Shown here one piece after another: positions 19,966-29,681 of a stretch of DNA of 64,000 nucleotides (the stretch's first letter is position 1; each line of letters begins with the position of its first letter). The stretch comes from Gulbenkiania mobilis (GTDB lineage: Bacteria > Pseudomonadota > Gammaproteobacteria > Burkholderiales > Chromobacteriaceae): contig SMDA01000003.1 in assembly GCA_004346645.1 (NCBI GenBank), positions 248,001-312,000 on the forward strand. The letters are read 5' to 3'. The translations under genes were made by a program, and so were the position numbers. The notes under the pieces are model-generated. The model did no database searches. It was given only the letters and a program-made list of their open reading frames with translations, and was not told the origin of the DNA.

Positions 19966-21201
19966 ATGACCGCCCTGCCTGCCGCGCTGCTCGCGCGCTT
20001 AATCCGTCCCTTCCGCCCCCTGCCGGCACCGGTACACATTCAGGTGTTCGCCACGTTGGTCAACAACATGGGCGGGATCGCCAAACTGTTCCTGCCGCTT
20101 TTCTTTCTTGAGCACTTTCAGCTCGGCTATGGCCGCATCGGCCTGCTGATGGGCCTGTACGGGGCGGGTTGCGTGGCGGGGGCCTATCTCGGTGGACAGC
20201 TGTCCGACCGCTTCGATGCCCGGCGCCTGTGCGCGCTCTTGCTGGCCGGCAGCGGGCTGAGCACTTTTATGCTGGCCCTGCCGTGGCAGGCCGGCGCCTA
20301 CGCACCGCTGTTGCTGGTAGCCGGACTGTGCGATGGCGGGTTCCGCCCGGGCAACATGCGGCTGGTGCTGGAACCGTGCCCACCGGCCTTGCGATTGACG
20401 GCACAAGGTTACTACCGCGTAGCCTTCAACCTCGGTGTCTCGCTGGCCGGCCTCACCGGCGGCCTGCTCGCCAGCCTGGGCTATCACTGGGTCTTCGTAG
20501 CGCAGGGTTCGGCCAACCTTCTTGCCTGCGTCTGGCTGGTGTGGGCCTACCGCCGCTGGCCGGCTACGGCAGGCGCACGGGCTGGTGCGCCCTCCGCCTC
20601 CCCGGCGCTTGCCACTACCTCTCCCTGGCGGGACGGCCCCTTCCTGGTATTCCTCCTGGGCCAGCTGATCATCATGGCAGCTTTCGACCAGATCTACGGT
20701 ACCTTCAGCCTGTTTCTCCGGGAACATTACCATGCGTCGCCGAGCCTGGTGGGGATGCTCTTTACCCTGAACGGCCTGATGGTGGTGGGCCTGCAGGTTG
20801 CGATTGCCCACCGTGTAGGCCGCTGGGGGCTGATCCGCAGTGCCCAGTTGGGTGTACTGCTAACGGGCGGCGCCTATGCTTTTCTCAACCTGGGACACGG
20901 TGCCTTCTTTGCCATGATTACCATGGTGGTGCTGACCGTGGGCGAGCTGTTGCTCTCGCCTACCTGGTCCGCGCTCGTCATGCAGCACAGCGAGGGGCGC
21001 CGCCGGGGCAGCTATCTCGGACTCTTCAATGCAGCCTGGTCCGGCCGCACACTGTATGCCCCGGCCTTGGGCACCTGGGTCTACGGTGCGCTGGGCCCCG
21101 CGCTGTTGTGGTGGAGCTGTGTCCTCCTGGCGCTGCTGACCATGGCGCTGCACGCTTACGCCCTGCCCCGCATGCGGTCAGCCGCTGCGCCCCAGCAATA
21201 A
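19966..21201 (+). CDS. MFS transporter
   Basis: 411 aa with about twelve membrane helices. The first loop carries GGQLSDRFDARRL, the major-facilitator motif between TM2 and TM3, and RPGNMRLVLE lies in TM4-5. It resembles POT/peptide-like or drug-efflux MFS members by the second-half pattern, but substrate cannot be told. Ends at a hairpin that serves mainly ahpC from the other side. Confidence 0.85.
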   Translation: MTALPAALLARLIRPFRPLPAPVHIQVFATLVNNMGGIAKLFLPLFFLEHFQLGYGRIGLLMGLYGAGCVAGAYLGGQLSDRFDARRLCALLLAGSGLSTFMLALPWQAGAYAPLLLVAGLCDGGFRPGNMRLVLEPCPPALRLTAQGYYRVAFNLGVSLAGLTGGLLASLGYHWVFVAQGSANLLACVWLVWAYRRWPATAGARAGAPSASPALATTSPWRDGPFLVFLLGQLIIMAAFDQIYGTFSLFLREHYHASPSLVGMLFTLNGLMVVGLQVAIAHRVGRWGLIRSAQLGVLLTGGAYAFLNLGHGAFFAMITMVVLTVGELLLSPTWSALVMQHSEGRRRGSYLGLFNAAWSGRTLYAPALGTWVYGALGPALLWWSCVLLALLTMALHAYALPRMRSAAAPQQ

Positions 21202-21225
21202 AAAAGCCCTGCCGAGGCAGGGCTT
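21201..21225 (-). terminator. Terminator of ahpC
   Basis: AAGCCCTGCC/GGCAGGGCTT hairpin followed on the minus strand by a run of T, between convergent genes. Confidence 0.85.
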
Positions 21226-21243
21226 GATTCAATCCAGCGGGTA

Positions 21244-21861
21244 TTACAGCTCGCCGGCATTCTGCGACAGGTAGTCGGCCACACCCTGCGGATCGGCCTT
21301 CATGCCTTTCTTGCCCTTGTTCCAGCCAGCGGGGCAAACCTCGCCGTTTTCTTCGAAGAACTGCAGCGCGTCCACCATGCGCAGGGCTTCGTCGATGTTG
21401 CGGCCCAGCGGCAGATCGTTCACTACCTGATGACGGACCTTGCCGTCGCGGTCGACGAGGAAGGTGCCACGGAAGGCCACACCGTCGGCGCTTTCAACAT
21501 CGAAGGCCTGGGCGATTTCGTGCTTCACATCGGCTACCAGGGTGTAGCCTACCTGGCCGATGCCGCCCTTTTCCACCGGGGTGTTGCGCCAGGCATTGTG
21601 GGTGAACTGGCTGTCGATGGACACGCCGATCACTTCCACATTGCGCTTCTTGAACTCTTCCAGACGATGATCGAAGGCGATCAGTTCGGACGGGCACACG
21701 AAGGTGAAATCCAGCGGGTAGAAGAACACGACGGCGTACTTGCCGGCCGCGGCTTCCTTGAAGCTGAAGTTGTCAACGATCTGGCCGTCGCCCAGTACCG
21801 CAGAGAAATGCTTGTCGGTGGTATCGAAAAACGGAGCCTGTTTGCCAACGAGTACAGCCAT
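21244..21861 (-). CDS. ahpC: Alkyl hydroperoxide reductase subunit C / 2-Cys peroxiredoxin
   Basis: 205 aa. Reduces peroxides. Peroxidatic Cys in FTFVCPSEL (about residue 50), resolving Cys in GEVCPAGW near the C-terminus. The start ATG 21861 with GGAG upstream is preferred over a frame running to 21903. No ahpF is adjacent, so thioredoxin or another reductase probably recycles it. Confidence 0.95.
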   Translation of the reverse strand: MAVLVGKQAPFFDTTDKHFSAVLGDGQIVDNFSFKEAAAGKYAVVFFYPLDFTFVCPSELIAFDHRLEEFKKRNVEVIGVSIDSQFTHNAWRNTPVEKGGIGQVGYTLVADVKHEIAQAFDVESADGVAFRGTFLVDRDGKVRHQVVNDLPLGRNIDEALRMVDALQFFEENGEVCPAGWNKGKKGMKADPQGVADYLSQNAGEL

Positions 21862-22064
21862 GGAGTTCTCCTTTTGAGTGTTCAACAATTCCTGCCGGCA
21901 CAATGCGGCATGGATGCCCGAAGTTTATAAATCATGGCAACGGCCTGCGCCAATTTAAATTCCATATTGCCGTGATTGGCATTGCCTATCGCGCAGAATT
22001 GCCGGCGGGTCCGGGTGCAGTGTGCGCCCGCTGTCAGAATTATCAAGCCTGCGCAGCCGCCATG
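21862..22064. promoter_or_regulatory. AT-rich ahpC upstream region
   Basis: About 200 bases, markedly more AT-rich than its surroundings, upstream of ahpC on the minus strand. It contains ATAGGCAATGCC and a TATAAA-like stretch (about 21925-21932) that could be a promoter, possibly an OxyR-regulated one. The operator is not clear enough to assert. Confidence 0.35.
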
Positions 22065-22088
22065 AAAAACGGGCACCGAGGTGCCCGT
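22065..22088 (-). terminator. Terminator of aspS
   Basis: ACGGGCACC/GGTGCCCGT stem followed by TTTTT on the minus strand, 26 bases beyond the stop. Confidence 0.85.
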
Positions 22089-22113
22089 CTGCAGCGCGCG
22101 CCGCCCTCCCCGA

Positions 22114-23910
22114 TCAGGCCGAGGGCTGCTCTGCCTTTTGACGCAGGCGCAGGTTCAGCTCGCGCAGCTGCTTTTCGTCCACGGCGTTGGGCGCCTGGGT
22201 CAGCAGGCATTGGGCGCGCTGGGTCTTGGGGAAGGCGATCACGTCGCGGATCGACTCGGCACCGGCCATCAGCGTCACCAGACGGTCGAGACCAAACGCC
22301 AGACCACCGTGCGGCGGCGCGCCGAACTTCAGGTTGTCCAGAAGGAAGCCGAACTTGTTGGCCTGCTCTTCGGGGGTAATCTTCAGGGCAGCGAACACCT
22401 TTTCCTGAATGTCCGCACGGTGGATACGCACCGAGCCACCGCCGATTTCCCAGCCGTTGAGCACCATGTCGTAGGCACGCGCCAGGCAGGCGCCAGGGTC
22501 GGTCTCCATCAGATCCTCGTGCCCCGGCTTCGGGCTGGTGAACGGATGATGCACGGCAACCCACCGGTCATCGTCCTCGTCATGCTCGAACATCGGGAAA
22601 TCCACCACCCACAGCGGACGCCATTCCTTCACGAAGTAGCCGTTTTCCAGCCCATGTTCGTGGCCGATGCGGATGCGCAGCGCACCGATGGATTCGTTCA
22701 CGACCTTGGCCTTGTCGGCACCGAAGAAGATGATGTCACCGTTCTGGGCACCGGTGCGCTCGATGATCGCCTTCAGCCCGTCGGCAGACAGGAACTTGAC
22801 GATCGGCGACTGCAGGCCTTCCTCGTTCGGCTTGGCTGCATCGTTGACCTTGATGTAGGCCAGACCCTTGGCGCCGTAGATACCCACGAACTGGGTGTAG
22901 TCGTCAATTTCCTTGCGGCTGAAGCTGGCGCCACCGGGCACCCGGAGGGCGACCACGCGGCCGCCGGCCATGTCCGCGGCACCGCGGAAGACCTTGAACG
23001 CCTCATTCTTCATCACGTCGGTCAGCTCGGTGAACTGAAGCGAGACGCGCAGGTCCGGCTTGTCCGAGCCGTAGTAGAACATGGCATCGGCGTAGGTCAT
23101 GCGCGGGAAATCACCCAGCTCCACGTCCAGCACATCCTTGAAGATGTGGCGGGCCATGCCCTCGGTGATGTCCATGATCTCATCCTCGTTCAGGAACGAG
23201 GTTTCCAAGTCGATCTGGGTGAATTCCGGCTGACGGTCGGCACGCAGGTCCTCGTCGCGGAAACACTTGGTGATCTGGTAGTAGCGGTCGAAGCCGGCCA
23301 CCATCAGCAGCTGCTTGAACAGCTGGGGCGACTGCGGCAGGGCGAAGAATTCGCCCGGATGTACCCGCGAGGGCACCAGATAGTCGCGCGCGCCTTCCGG
23401 GGTGGAGCGGGTGAGCATCGGCGTCTCGATGTCGATGAAGCCCTGCTTGTCGAGATAATTGCGCACACCCATGGCCACGCGGTAACGCAGGCGCAGGTTC
23501 TTCTGCATCACCGGACGGCGCAGGTCGATCACGCGGTTGGTGAGGCGCACGGTCTCGGAGAGGTTCTCATCATCGATCTGGAACGGCGGGGTGGCCGCGG
23601 TGTTAAGGATTTCGATGTCCTTGGCCAGGATTTCGATCTCGCCGGAGATCATCTTGGCGTTGGCGGTGCCTTCCGGGCGTGCACGCACGATGCCGGTCAC
23701 GGACAGCACGTACTCGTTGCGGGCCGAATCCGCCGTCTTGAAGGCTTCGGGGGTATCCGGATCGATCACCACCTGCACGATGCCTTCACGGTCGCGCAGG
23801 TCGATGAAGATCACGCCGCCATGGTCGCGACGACGATGGGCCCAGCCTTTAACGGTGACGGTCTGGCCCAGGTATTTCTTGTCGATCAGTCCGCAGTAGT
23901 CGGTTCGCAT
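22114..23910 (-). CDS. aspS: Aspartyl-tRNA synthetase
   Basis: 598 aa class II synthetase of bacterial type. N-terminal OB fold ([24 protein letters not shown]), motif 2 [18 protein letters not shown] and motif 3 [10 protein letters not shown], with the GAD insertion domain between. In Neisseriales this enzyme is often non-discriminating when asnS is absent, which cannot be checked here. It sits downstream of fmdB and the DUF502 gene, a common betaproteobacterial order. Confidence 0.97.
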   Translation of the reverse strand: MRTDYCGLIDKKYLGQTVTVKGWAHRRRDHGGVIFIDLRDREGIVQVVIDPDTPEAFKTADSARNEYVLSVTGIVRARPEGTANAKMISGEIEILAKDIEILNTAATPPFQIDDENLSETVRLTNRVIDLRRPVMQKNLRLRYRVAMGVRNYLDKQGFIDIETPMLTRSTPEGARDYLVPSRVHPGEFFALPQSPQLFKQLLMVAGFDRYYQITKCFRDEDLRADRQPEFTQIDLETSFLNEDEIMDITEGMARHIFKDVLDVELGDFPRMTYADAMFYYGSDKPDLRVSLQFTELTDVMKNEAFKVFRGAADMAGGRVVALRVPGGASFSRKEIDDYTQFVGIYGAKGLAYIKVNDAAKPNEEGLQSPIVKFLSADGLKAIIERTGAQNGDIIFFGADKAKVVNESIGALRIRIGHEHGLENGYFVKEWRPLWVVDFPMFEHDEDDDRWVAVHHPFTSPKPGHEDLMETDPGACLARAYDMVLNGWEIGGGSVRIHRADIQEKVFAALKITPEEQANKFGFLLDNLKFGAPPHGGLAFGLDRLVTLMAGAESIRDVIAFPKTQRAQCLLTQAPNAVDEKQLRELNLRLRQKAEQPSA

Positions 23911-23955
23911 TGCTGTCCTGGATTCAATGGGTATTTTGGAAAGGTGTGCGGGAGC

Positions 23956-24579
23956 TTAGCGCGCTTTGGGTGGCGGCGCCACGACCCCCATCGAGATCAC
24001 ATACTTGAGCGCTTCGTCGACGGACATGTCGAGTTCGCGCGTGTCGCGCCTGGGCACGATGATGAAATAGCCCGAGGTCGGGTTCGGCGTAGTGGGTACA
24101 TAGACGCTCACCAGTTCGTCTTCGCCGATAGCGGCCGAGATCTGGCGCGAGGGCGTGCCGGTCTGGAAGGCCACCGTCCAGGCATCCTGATGCGGGAAGC
24201 GTACCAGGAGCGCCTGACGGAAGGCCTGGCCCGAATCCGACAGGAGCGTATCGCTGACCTGCTTGACGCTGTTGTAGATGGTCTTGACCACCGGGGTGCG
24301 CGACAGGATGGCGTGCCACAGCCGCACCAGACGTTGGCCGAAGACGTTGGCCGCAAGCATGCCCGTGCCCAGTAGGATGAGCACGGCCAGCACTACGCCC
24401 AGACCAGGCACGGTGAACCCGAACACCTGCTGGGGCTGCCACTCGCGCGGCAGCAGGTTGAGGGTCTGGTCCAGGGTGCCGACGATCAGGTTCAACACCC
24501 AGAAGGTGATCGCCAGCGGCAGCCAGATGAGCAGGCCGGTGACAAGATAGCCCTTGAGTGTCAGTTTGATATGTCTCAT
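23956..24579 (-). CDS. DUF502 family membrane protein
   Basis: 207 aa. The start ATG 24579 is chosen because upstream in-frame sequence is the fmdB gene. Two membrane helices (about residues 8-30 and 52-75) and a soluble C-terminal beta domain with SRTPVVKTIYNSVKQVSDT and PTTPNPTSGYF, both hallmarks of DUF502. Function unknown. Starts one base after the fmdB stop. Confidence 0.9.
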   Translation of the reverse strand: MRHIKLTLKGYLVTGLLIWLPLAITFWVLNLIVGTLDQTLNLLPREWQPQQVFGFTVPGLGVVLAVLILLGTGMLAANVFGQRLVRLWHAILSRTPVVKTIYNSVKQVSDTLLSDSGQAFRQALLVRFPHQDAWTVAFQTGTPSRQISAAIGEDELVSVYVPTTPNPTSGYFIIVPRRDTRELDMSVDEALKYVISMGVVAPPPKAR

Positions 24580-24580
24580 G

Positions 24581-24853
24581 TCAGGCGCAGCCGCACCCCG
24601 TACCACAGCTGTGTCCGCCAACGCTGCCCTCGCCGGACGTGGTGCTGCCGGACGTGGTGCTGCTGGCTGCGCTGCCCTTGAAGTCGGTGGCATACCAGCC
24701 CGAGCCCTTGAGCTGGAAGCCGGCAGCGGATACCTGTTTCTGGTATTCGGCGCTACCGCAGTCCGGACACTGGGTAACCGGTGCGTCTGTCATCTTCTGC
24801 AGGTGTTCCTTGCGGATGCCGCAAGCGTTGCAACGATATTCGTAGATAGGCAT
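24581..24853 (-). CDS. fmdB: FmdB-type zinc-ribbon regulatory protein
   Basis: 90 aa. MPIYEYRCNACG followed by CPDCGS gives the CxxC-CxxC zinc ribbon of the FmdB family. The C-terminus is a low-complexity Ser/Thr/Gly/Cys tail. Role unproven; it leads the fmdB-DUF502-aspS operon. Confidence 0.93.
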   Translation of the reverse strand: MPIYEYRCNACGIRKEHLQKMTDAPVTQCPDCGSAEYQKQVSAAGFQLKGSGWYATDFKGSAASSTTSGSTTSGEGSVGGHSCGTGCGCA

Positions 24854-25109
24854 GGTCTTGATCCGTCCAGTGAATGTGCCGATGGCATACAGGGTACTTA
24901 TGTTGCTACAGTGTGCACTGCAGCATACGCCCGGCGTTCACAAGATGCGGGCAGCGGCCGGCAGATCAAGTCCTGTCGCCCTTGCTGACCCGAAACGGGC
25001 GATTATAGCCCACGAAATCCGCAACGCTAAACAATCGTTCACACCCTGGCAACAGGGCCGTGGCAGTCTGGCCGGGCTTTCAGGCCTCATCAATGGAGAA
25101 AGGGAATAC
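24854..25109. promoter_or_regulatory. Divergent fmdB/fabI intergenic region
   Basis: 256 bases with no supported gene. ATTATAGCCC near 25000 could contain a -10 for fabI. No other structure recognised. Confidence 0.3.
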
Positions 25110-25889
25110 ATGGAGAACAGCATCCGCAATCTTCTGGCCGGCAAGAGAGGGCTGGTCGTGGGTATCGCCAACGAGCACAGCATTGCCTATGGCTGCGCAC
25201 GCGTGCTGCGCGAACTGGGCGCCGAGCTGGCGGTGACCTACCTCAACGAAAAGGCCGAGAAGTACGTGCGGCCACTGGCCGAGGGACTTGATGCCTCGCT
25301 GATCCTGCCCATGAACGTGGAAGCGCCCGGTCAGATGCAGGCCGTGTTCGACACACTGCGCGATACCTGGGGCACGCTGGACTTCGTCATCCACTCGATC
25401 GCCTACTGCCCGATGGACGATCTGCATGGGCGCGTGGTGGACTGCTCGGAAACGGGCTTTGCCCAGGCGATGCGCGTTTCCTGCTATTCCTTCATCGAGC
25501 TGGCGCACCATGCCGAGCCGCTGATGACCGAAGGGGGCGCCTTGGTGACGATGAGCTACCACGGTGCGGAAAAAGTGGTGGAAAACTACAACATCATGGG
25601 CCCGGTAAAGGCCGCCCTAGAGTCGGTGACGCGCTACATGGCGTACGAATTGGGTAGCAAGGGCATCCGGGTGCACGCGGTATCGCCGGGGCCGCTCAAG
25701 ACGCGTGCCGCCAGCGGTATCGCGCATTTCGACCAACTGATCGACGCTGCCATCGCCCGTGCCCCCGAGCATCGGCTGGTGGACATCCGCGACGTCGGCA
25801 TGGCTACTGCCTTCCTGGTGTCCGATGCGTCGCGCGCCATCACCGGTGAGGTGATCTATGTCGACGGCGGCTTCCATATCATGGCCTGA
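25110..25889 (+). CDS. fabI: Enoyl-ACP reductase, FabI type
   Basis: 259 aa NAD(P)H-dependent reductase of the SDR-like FabI family, last step of fatty acid elongation. Gly-rich GIANEHSIAYG (residue about 20), SIAYCPMD, and the active-site block SYHGAEKVVENYNIMGPVK with Tyr-x6-Lys. The start ATG 25110 is preceded by GGAGAAAGGG. Unusually grouped with phosphotransacylase and acetate kinase genes; it may be a second FabI paralogue linked to that cluster. Confidence 0.92.
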   Translation: MENSIRNLLAGKRGLVVGIANEHSIAYGCARVLRELGAELAVTYLNEKAEKYVRPLAEGLDASLILPMNVEAPGQMQAVFDTLRDTWGTLDFVIHSIAYCPMDDLHGRVVDCSETGFAQAMRVSCYSFIELAHHAEPLMTEGGALVTMSYHGAEKVVENYNIMGPVKAALESVTRYMAYELGSKGIRVHAVSPGPLKTRAASGIAHFDQLIDAAIARAPEHRLVDIRDVGMATAFLVSDASRAITGEVIYVDGGFHIMA

Positions 25890-25891
25890 GG

Positions 25892-25903
25892 CTTCGGCCA
25901 ACC
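25892..25903. repeat. Intergenic copy of the 12-bp genome signature
   Basis: CTTCGGCCAACC between the fabI stop and the phosphotransacylase start. Confidence 0.8.
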
Positions 25904-25920
25904 AGCCCGGAGAACTGTAG

Positions 25921-26859
25921 ATGATCCGCGACGAACACGCTTTTTATGACATCTATGCACAGGCGCGGGCCCTCGGCCCGCTGCCGATGGCCGTGGCCCA
26001 CCCATGCAGCCGCGAGGCCCTGCTAGGGGCGGTGGAGGCCTCCCAGCACGGTATCGCCGTGCCTATCCTCGTCGGCCCGGGCAGCAAGATCGCCCGTCTG
26101 GCCGAGGAACTGGATGTGGACCTCACGCCATTCGAGGTCATCGACGTGCCCCACAGCCATGCGGCGGCGGAAACCGCTGTCGCCTTGGTGCGGGAAGGGC
26201 GGGCTGCCATGCTGATGAAGGGCAGTCTGCACACCGACGAGTTCATGACCGAAGTGCTGGCACGCAACACCGGCGTCCGAACCGAACGACGCATCAGCCA
26301 TGTCTTCATCATGCGGGTAGAAAGCTACCCGCGTTACCTGTTCATCACCGATGCGGCGATCAACATCGACCCCGACCTCGCCACCAAGCGCGACATCTGC
26401 CAGAACGCGATCGACCTGACGCATGCCTTGGGCATCCCCCTGCCCAAGGTGGCGATCCTGGCAGCGGTGGAGACTGTCAGTCCTGCCATGCGCTCCACCA
26501 TCGACGCAGCCGCGCTGTGCAAGATGGCCGACCGCGGGCAGATCACCGGTGCCGTCCTCGACGGCCCGCTCGCCTTCGACAATGCGATCTCGCATGCGGC
26601 CGCCAGCACCAAGGGCATCGCATCGCAGGTAGCGGGCGAGCCGGACATCCTGCTGGTGCCAGACCTGGAGTCGGGCAACATGCTGGCCAAACAGCTGACC
26701 TATCTGGCGGCGGCGGCCTCCGCCGGCGTGGTGATGGGCGCGCGCGTGCCTATCGTGCTGACCAGCCGAGCCGAGGACGCCGCCGGACGGCTGGCCTCGG
26801 CCTCGGTGGCCTGCCTGCTGGCACATCGCAAGCAGCCCCTGACCGGAGGTGCGCTGTGA
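25921..26859 (+). CDS. Phosphate acetyl/butyryltransferase family protein
   Basis: 312 aa, PTA_PTB fold. Transfers an acyl group from CoA to phosphate. VALVREGRAAMLMKGSLHTDEFM and RISHVFIM near residues 90-125 and ILLVPDLESGNMLAKQLTYLA near 245-265 are typical of the short Ptb-like/Pta family without the N-terminal BioD-like domain. GTG of ackA overlaps its TGA, so transacylase and kinase are coupled, converting acyl-CoA to acyl-phosphate and then to ATP plus acid. Confidence 0.9.
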   Translation: MIRDEHAFYDIYAQARALGPLPMAVAHPCSREALLGAVEASQHGIAVPILVGPGSKIARLAEELDVDLTPFEVIDVPHSHAAAETAVALVREGRAAMLMKGSLHTDEFMTEVLARNTGVRTERRISHVFIMRVESYPRYLFITDAAINIDPDLATKRDICQNAIDLTHALGIPLPKVAILAAVETVSPAMRSTIDAAALCKMADRGQITGAVLDGPLAFDNAISHAAASTKGIASQVAGEPDILLVPDLESGNMLAKQLTYLAAAASAGVVMGARVPIVLTSRAEDAAGRLASASVACLLAHRKQPLTGGAL

Positions 26860-28013
26860 CGCCGGTACTGCTGGCAGTCAACGCCGGCTCGGCCACGCTC
26901 AAGTTTCGCACCTACAGCCGGGATGGCCGGCACCTTCGGCTGCACGGAGTCATCGACCGCTTCGGCAGCCCGCAGGCCAGCCTGAGGGTGACCGAAGCCG
27001 ACGGTACGCTGCTGGCCGAGCGTGGTTTGCCCGCTGGCGACCGTGCAGCGGCGGTGGCTGCGATCCTTGAGCAGTTGCGGGCCCACGGCGAAGAGGTGAC
27101 CGGCGTGGCGCACCGGGTGGTGCACGGCGGCGAGCTGTTTTCGGAACCGGTGCGCATCACCCCTGCAGTGCGTGAGGCGCTCGAGGGATTCGTTCCGCTG
27201 GCACCGTTGCACCAGCCGGTCAGCCTGGGCGTGATCGACGCCTTCGCGAACCTGGCGCCGCCGCTACCGCAGGCGGCCTGCTTCGACACGGCCTTCCATG
27301 CGCATCAGCCTCAAGTAGCCAGCCGCTTCGCGATTGCCCGCCACTGGCATGACCAAGGCGTACGACGCTACGGCTTCCACGGACTGTCCTACGGTTCGAT
27401 CGCGCGCCAGCTGCCTGCCGTCGGGCTGGGGGACGCCCGTGTGGTGGTCTGCCATCTGGGCAGCGGTGCCAGTGCCTGTGCCTTGCGCCAAGGTGTCAGC
27501 ATCGCCTCGAGCATGGGGTTTTCCGCACTGGATGGCCTGATGATGGGAACGCGCCCAGGCGCGCTGGACGCGGAAGTGGTGCTGTACTGGATGGAGCATG
27601 AAGGGATGAGCATCGACGAGGTGCGTCGCGAACTCTACAAGCACTCCGGCCTGCTGGGGGTGTCCGGCATTTCCGCGGACATGCGCGACCTGCTCGGATG
27701 CGACGTGCCGGCCGCGCTGGAGGCGGTGGACCTCTTCTGCTACCGTGCGGCCAAGGAGATTGCGGCGCTTGCAACCGCGATGGAAGGCCTGGACGCAGTG
27801 GTCTTCACCGCCGGGATCGGCGAACGCTCCCCTGAGGTGCGCGCCCGCATCCTGGCACGGCTGGCCTGGCTGGGCTTCACGGTGGAGCCTTCGGCCAACC
27901 TGGCCAACGCCCAGTGCATCAGCGCGGCGGACAGCCGTCGGTCTGCCTGGGTACTGCAGACCGACGAGGAAGGCGAGATGGCCCGCCTGGCTGCGCCGCT
28001 CCTGGCGCTCTAG
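26856..28013 (+). CDS. ackA: Acetate (or short-chain acid) kinase
   Basis: 385 aa ASKHA kinase. LAVNAGSATLKF at the N-terminus (phosphate 1), VAHRVVHGGELF (adenosine/substrate loop with catalytic Arg), FDTAFH and MGTRPGALDAEVV, then VFTAGIGERSPEVRA. The start is GTG 26856 with GGAGG about 7 bases upstream and a 4-base overlap with the transacylase stop. An open frame continuing upstream to 26004 is a shadow of the previous gene. Confidence 0.95.
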   Translation: MTPVLLAVNAGSATLKFRTYSRDGRHLRLHGVIDRFGSPQASLRVTEADGTLLAERGLPAGDRAAAVAAILEQLRAHGEEVTGVAHRVVHGGELFSEPVRITPAVREALEGFVPLAPLHQPVSLGVIDAFANLAPPLPQAACFDTAFHAHQPQVASRFAIARHWHDQGVRRYGFHGLSYGSIARQLPAVGLGDARVVVCHLGSGASACALRQGVSIASSMGFSALDGLMMGTRPGALDAEVVLYWMEHEGMSIDEVRRELYKHSGLLGVSGISADMRDLLGCDVPAALEAVDLFCYRAAKEIAALATAMEGLDAVVFTAGIGERSPEVRARILARLAWLGFTVEPSANLANAQCISAADSRRSAWVLQTDEEGEMARLAAPLLAL

Positions 28014-28020
28014 GCAGGCC

Positions 28021-28055
28021 CGGTCCCGGCCGCAATGCGGGCCGGGACCGTTTTT
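28021..28055 (+). terminator. Terminator of the fabI-pta-ackA cluster
   Basis: Long stem CGGTCCCGGCC/GGCCGGGACCG and TTTTT. Its last bases overlap the stop codon of the convergent pldA gene. Confidence 0.9.
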
Positions 28056-29166
28056 ACGGCGACATCCAGTCGTTGAGCATCAGGCCAATGCCGATACCGT
28101 GGTTTTTGTAGTTGTAGTCGATCAGGCTCTCGCCATAACCGTAGAAGTACTGCATGTAGCCGCGCAGCCGCCCGGCCACCGGGAAGGTCCAGTCCAGGCG
28201 CACCGCCCCTTTGCCGGTGGACGGGTTGTAGCGCAGCAGCGAGCCGACGGTATTGTTCTTGTCGAGCTTGTAGTCCACCAGCAGATCACCATAGCCCATA
28301 TAGTCCATGATGTCCGGATTGTCGCTACTGTCACGCCGTTCCGGCAGTTTGGCCCACAGCCGGCCGGTCAACGTCAGGTTGCCCCGCTCTGCCCCCACAA
28401 TGCCGTACACCCGGTTCCAGCTGCGCGAAAGCGGGTCAGACTGCCCGTTGGACTGGTGTACGATGCCGCCCCCCAGAAGACGTACATCCATCCCCAGCAC
28501 CTTGGCATGCACTGGCAGCGTGGCCATCAGCTCCGGCTCGTAATTGGTCTCGCGGAACGGCGCCGACTGGTCGCGGTTGTAGAGCTGCCAGTGCGACTGC
28601 TGGGTGTATCCGAACCACAGGTCCACCGGCGAATCCAGCACATCGTTGAAGATCTTGGTCTTGAACGAGATCTGCATCTTGGCTTCGGTATTCTGGAGCG
28701 ACTGGCCAAAGACTTCGATCGCGTCCTGCGTGGGCGTACCCGGCTGGGTATTGGGGCGGCGCTGGATCCACACCGGCAAGAAATACGTGGGCCGGTAGCC
28801 GCGCAGGACAAAAGTACCGAGCGCATCCTCACGGTCCAGGTCCCAGGCCTTGGCAAGCGGGGATTCTTCCTTGACCGGCAGCGGCTTGTCCGGAGCGGGC
28901 GGCGGTGCCCCCAGGGGAGCCAGCGCCACCACCCGGGTCGGAACGATCACTTCCGGGTGCTCCTCCGCCTTTGGGGCGGGGATCGCCTCCTCTGCGGCCT
29001 TGGCGGCTGCGTCAAAGCACCCCAGCCGTGCATCGGCCTTGGGTAGTCTGGCGCAACGCGCGAGGGCGTCCGCGGGTGTTTCAGCTACAGCCAGGCCGGT
29101 GGTACCGGCCAGTGCGATGGAGAAGATCAGCTTCTTGTAGTTCGGTTTGTTGTTGGTCGAGCCCAT
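28054..29166 (-). CDS. pldA: Outer membrane phospholipase A
   Basis: 370 aa. Signal peptide (SIALAGTTGLAVAE), a Cys-containing N-terminal extension with a Pro/Ala-rich linker (about residues 30-105), then the beta-barrel. The catalytic block HQSNGQSDPLSRSWNR carries the His and Ser of the OMPLA His-Ser-Asn triad, and the Asn is likely the one in SWNR. A late GYGESLIDYN is also family-typical. The start is ATG 29166 with GAGGAA upstream. Confidence 0.95.
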   Translation of the reverse strand: MGSTNNKPNYKKLIFSIALAGTTGLAVAETPADALARCARLPKADARLGCFDAAAKAAEEAIPAPKAEEHPEVIVPTRVVALAPLGAPPPAPDKPLPVKEESPLAKAWDLDREDALGTFVLRGYRPTYFLPVWIQRRPNTQPGTPTQDAIEVFGQSLQNTEAKMQISFKTKIFNDVLDSPVDLWFGYTQQSHWQLYNRDQSAPFRETNYEPELMATLPVHAKVLGMDVRLLGGGIVHQSNGQSDPLSRSWNRVYGIVGAERGNLTLTGRLWAKLPERRDSSDNPDIMDYMGYGDLLVDYKLDKNNTVGSLLRYNPSTGKGAVRLDWTFPVAGRLRGYMQYFYGYGESLIDYNYKNHGIGIGLMLNDWMSP

Positions 29167-29234
29167 GTTTTCCTCGTGTTCCGGCAGCAAAGCGACCACA
29201 TCTGCGCAAAAAACATGCCCGACAACCGCATGAC

Positions 29235-29266
29235 AAAAGAAAAGGCCCCGCTTGTGCGGGGCCTTT
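29235..29266 (-). terminator. Terminator of rpsT
   Basis: AAAGGCCCCGC/GCGGGGCCTTT with a TTGT loop and a T-rich tail on the minus strand. Confidence 0.9.
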
Positions 29267-29288
29267 CGAATTCTGGGTCGCGTCGTGA

Positions 29289-29555
29289 TCAGGCAGCCAT
29301 GCCCTTGATCTGAGCCGACAGACGGCTCTTGTGACGGGCGGCCTTGTTCTTGTGGAACACGCCTTTGTCGGCAATGCGGTCGATGACCTTGACCGATTGC
29401 TGGAATACGGACTGAGCGGCAGCCTTGTCGCCGGCTTCAACCGCTTTGGCTACTTTCTTCACAGCGGTACGGAAGGCGGTACGCAGGCTGGCGTTGTGCG
29501 CGCGCTGCTTGATTGCCTGGCGTGCACGCTTGCGAGCTTGTGCGCTATTGGCCAT
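29289..29555 (-). CDS. rpsT: 30S ribosomal protein S20
   Basis: 88 aa, Lys/Arg/Ala-rich three-helix S20. [13 protein letters not shown] start at ATG 29555 with CAGGAG upstream; ends KGMAA. Normal length for the family. Confidence 0.98.
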   Translation of the reverse strand: MANSAQARKRARQAIKQRAHNASLRTAFRTAVKKVAKAVEAGDKAAAQSVFQQSVKVIDRIADKGVFHKNKAARHKSRLSAQIKGMAA

Positions 29556-29592
29556 GAAACATTCTCCTGATGAGCGGATTCTAAAACCCGCG

Positions 29593-29621
29593 ATTTTAAG
29601 GGCTAAGCCAAGGTTTTGCAA
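29593..29621 (-). promoter_or_regulatory. Sigma-70 promoter of rpsT
   Basis: Minus strand TTGCAA (29621-29616), 17-base spacer, TAAAAT (29598-29593). Confidence 0.65.
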
Positions 29622-29681
29622 CACGATTCGGCCCCGCGTAAACTAGCCGGCTCGCCGTTGGGAAACAAGGTTGCGCAGTCG

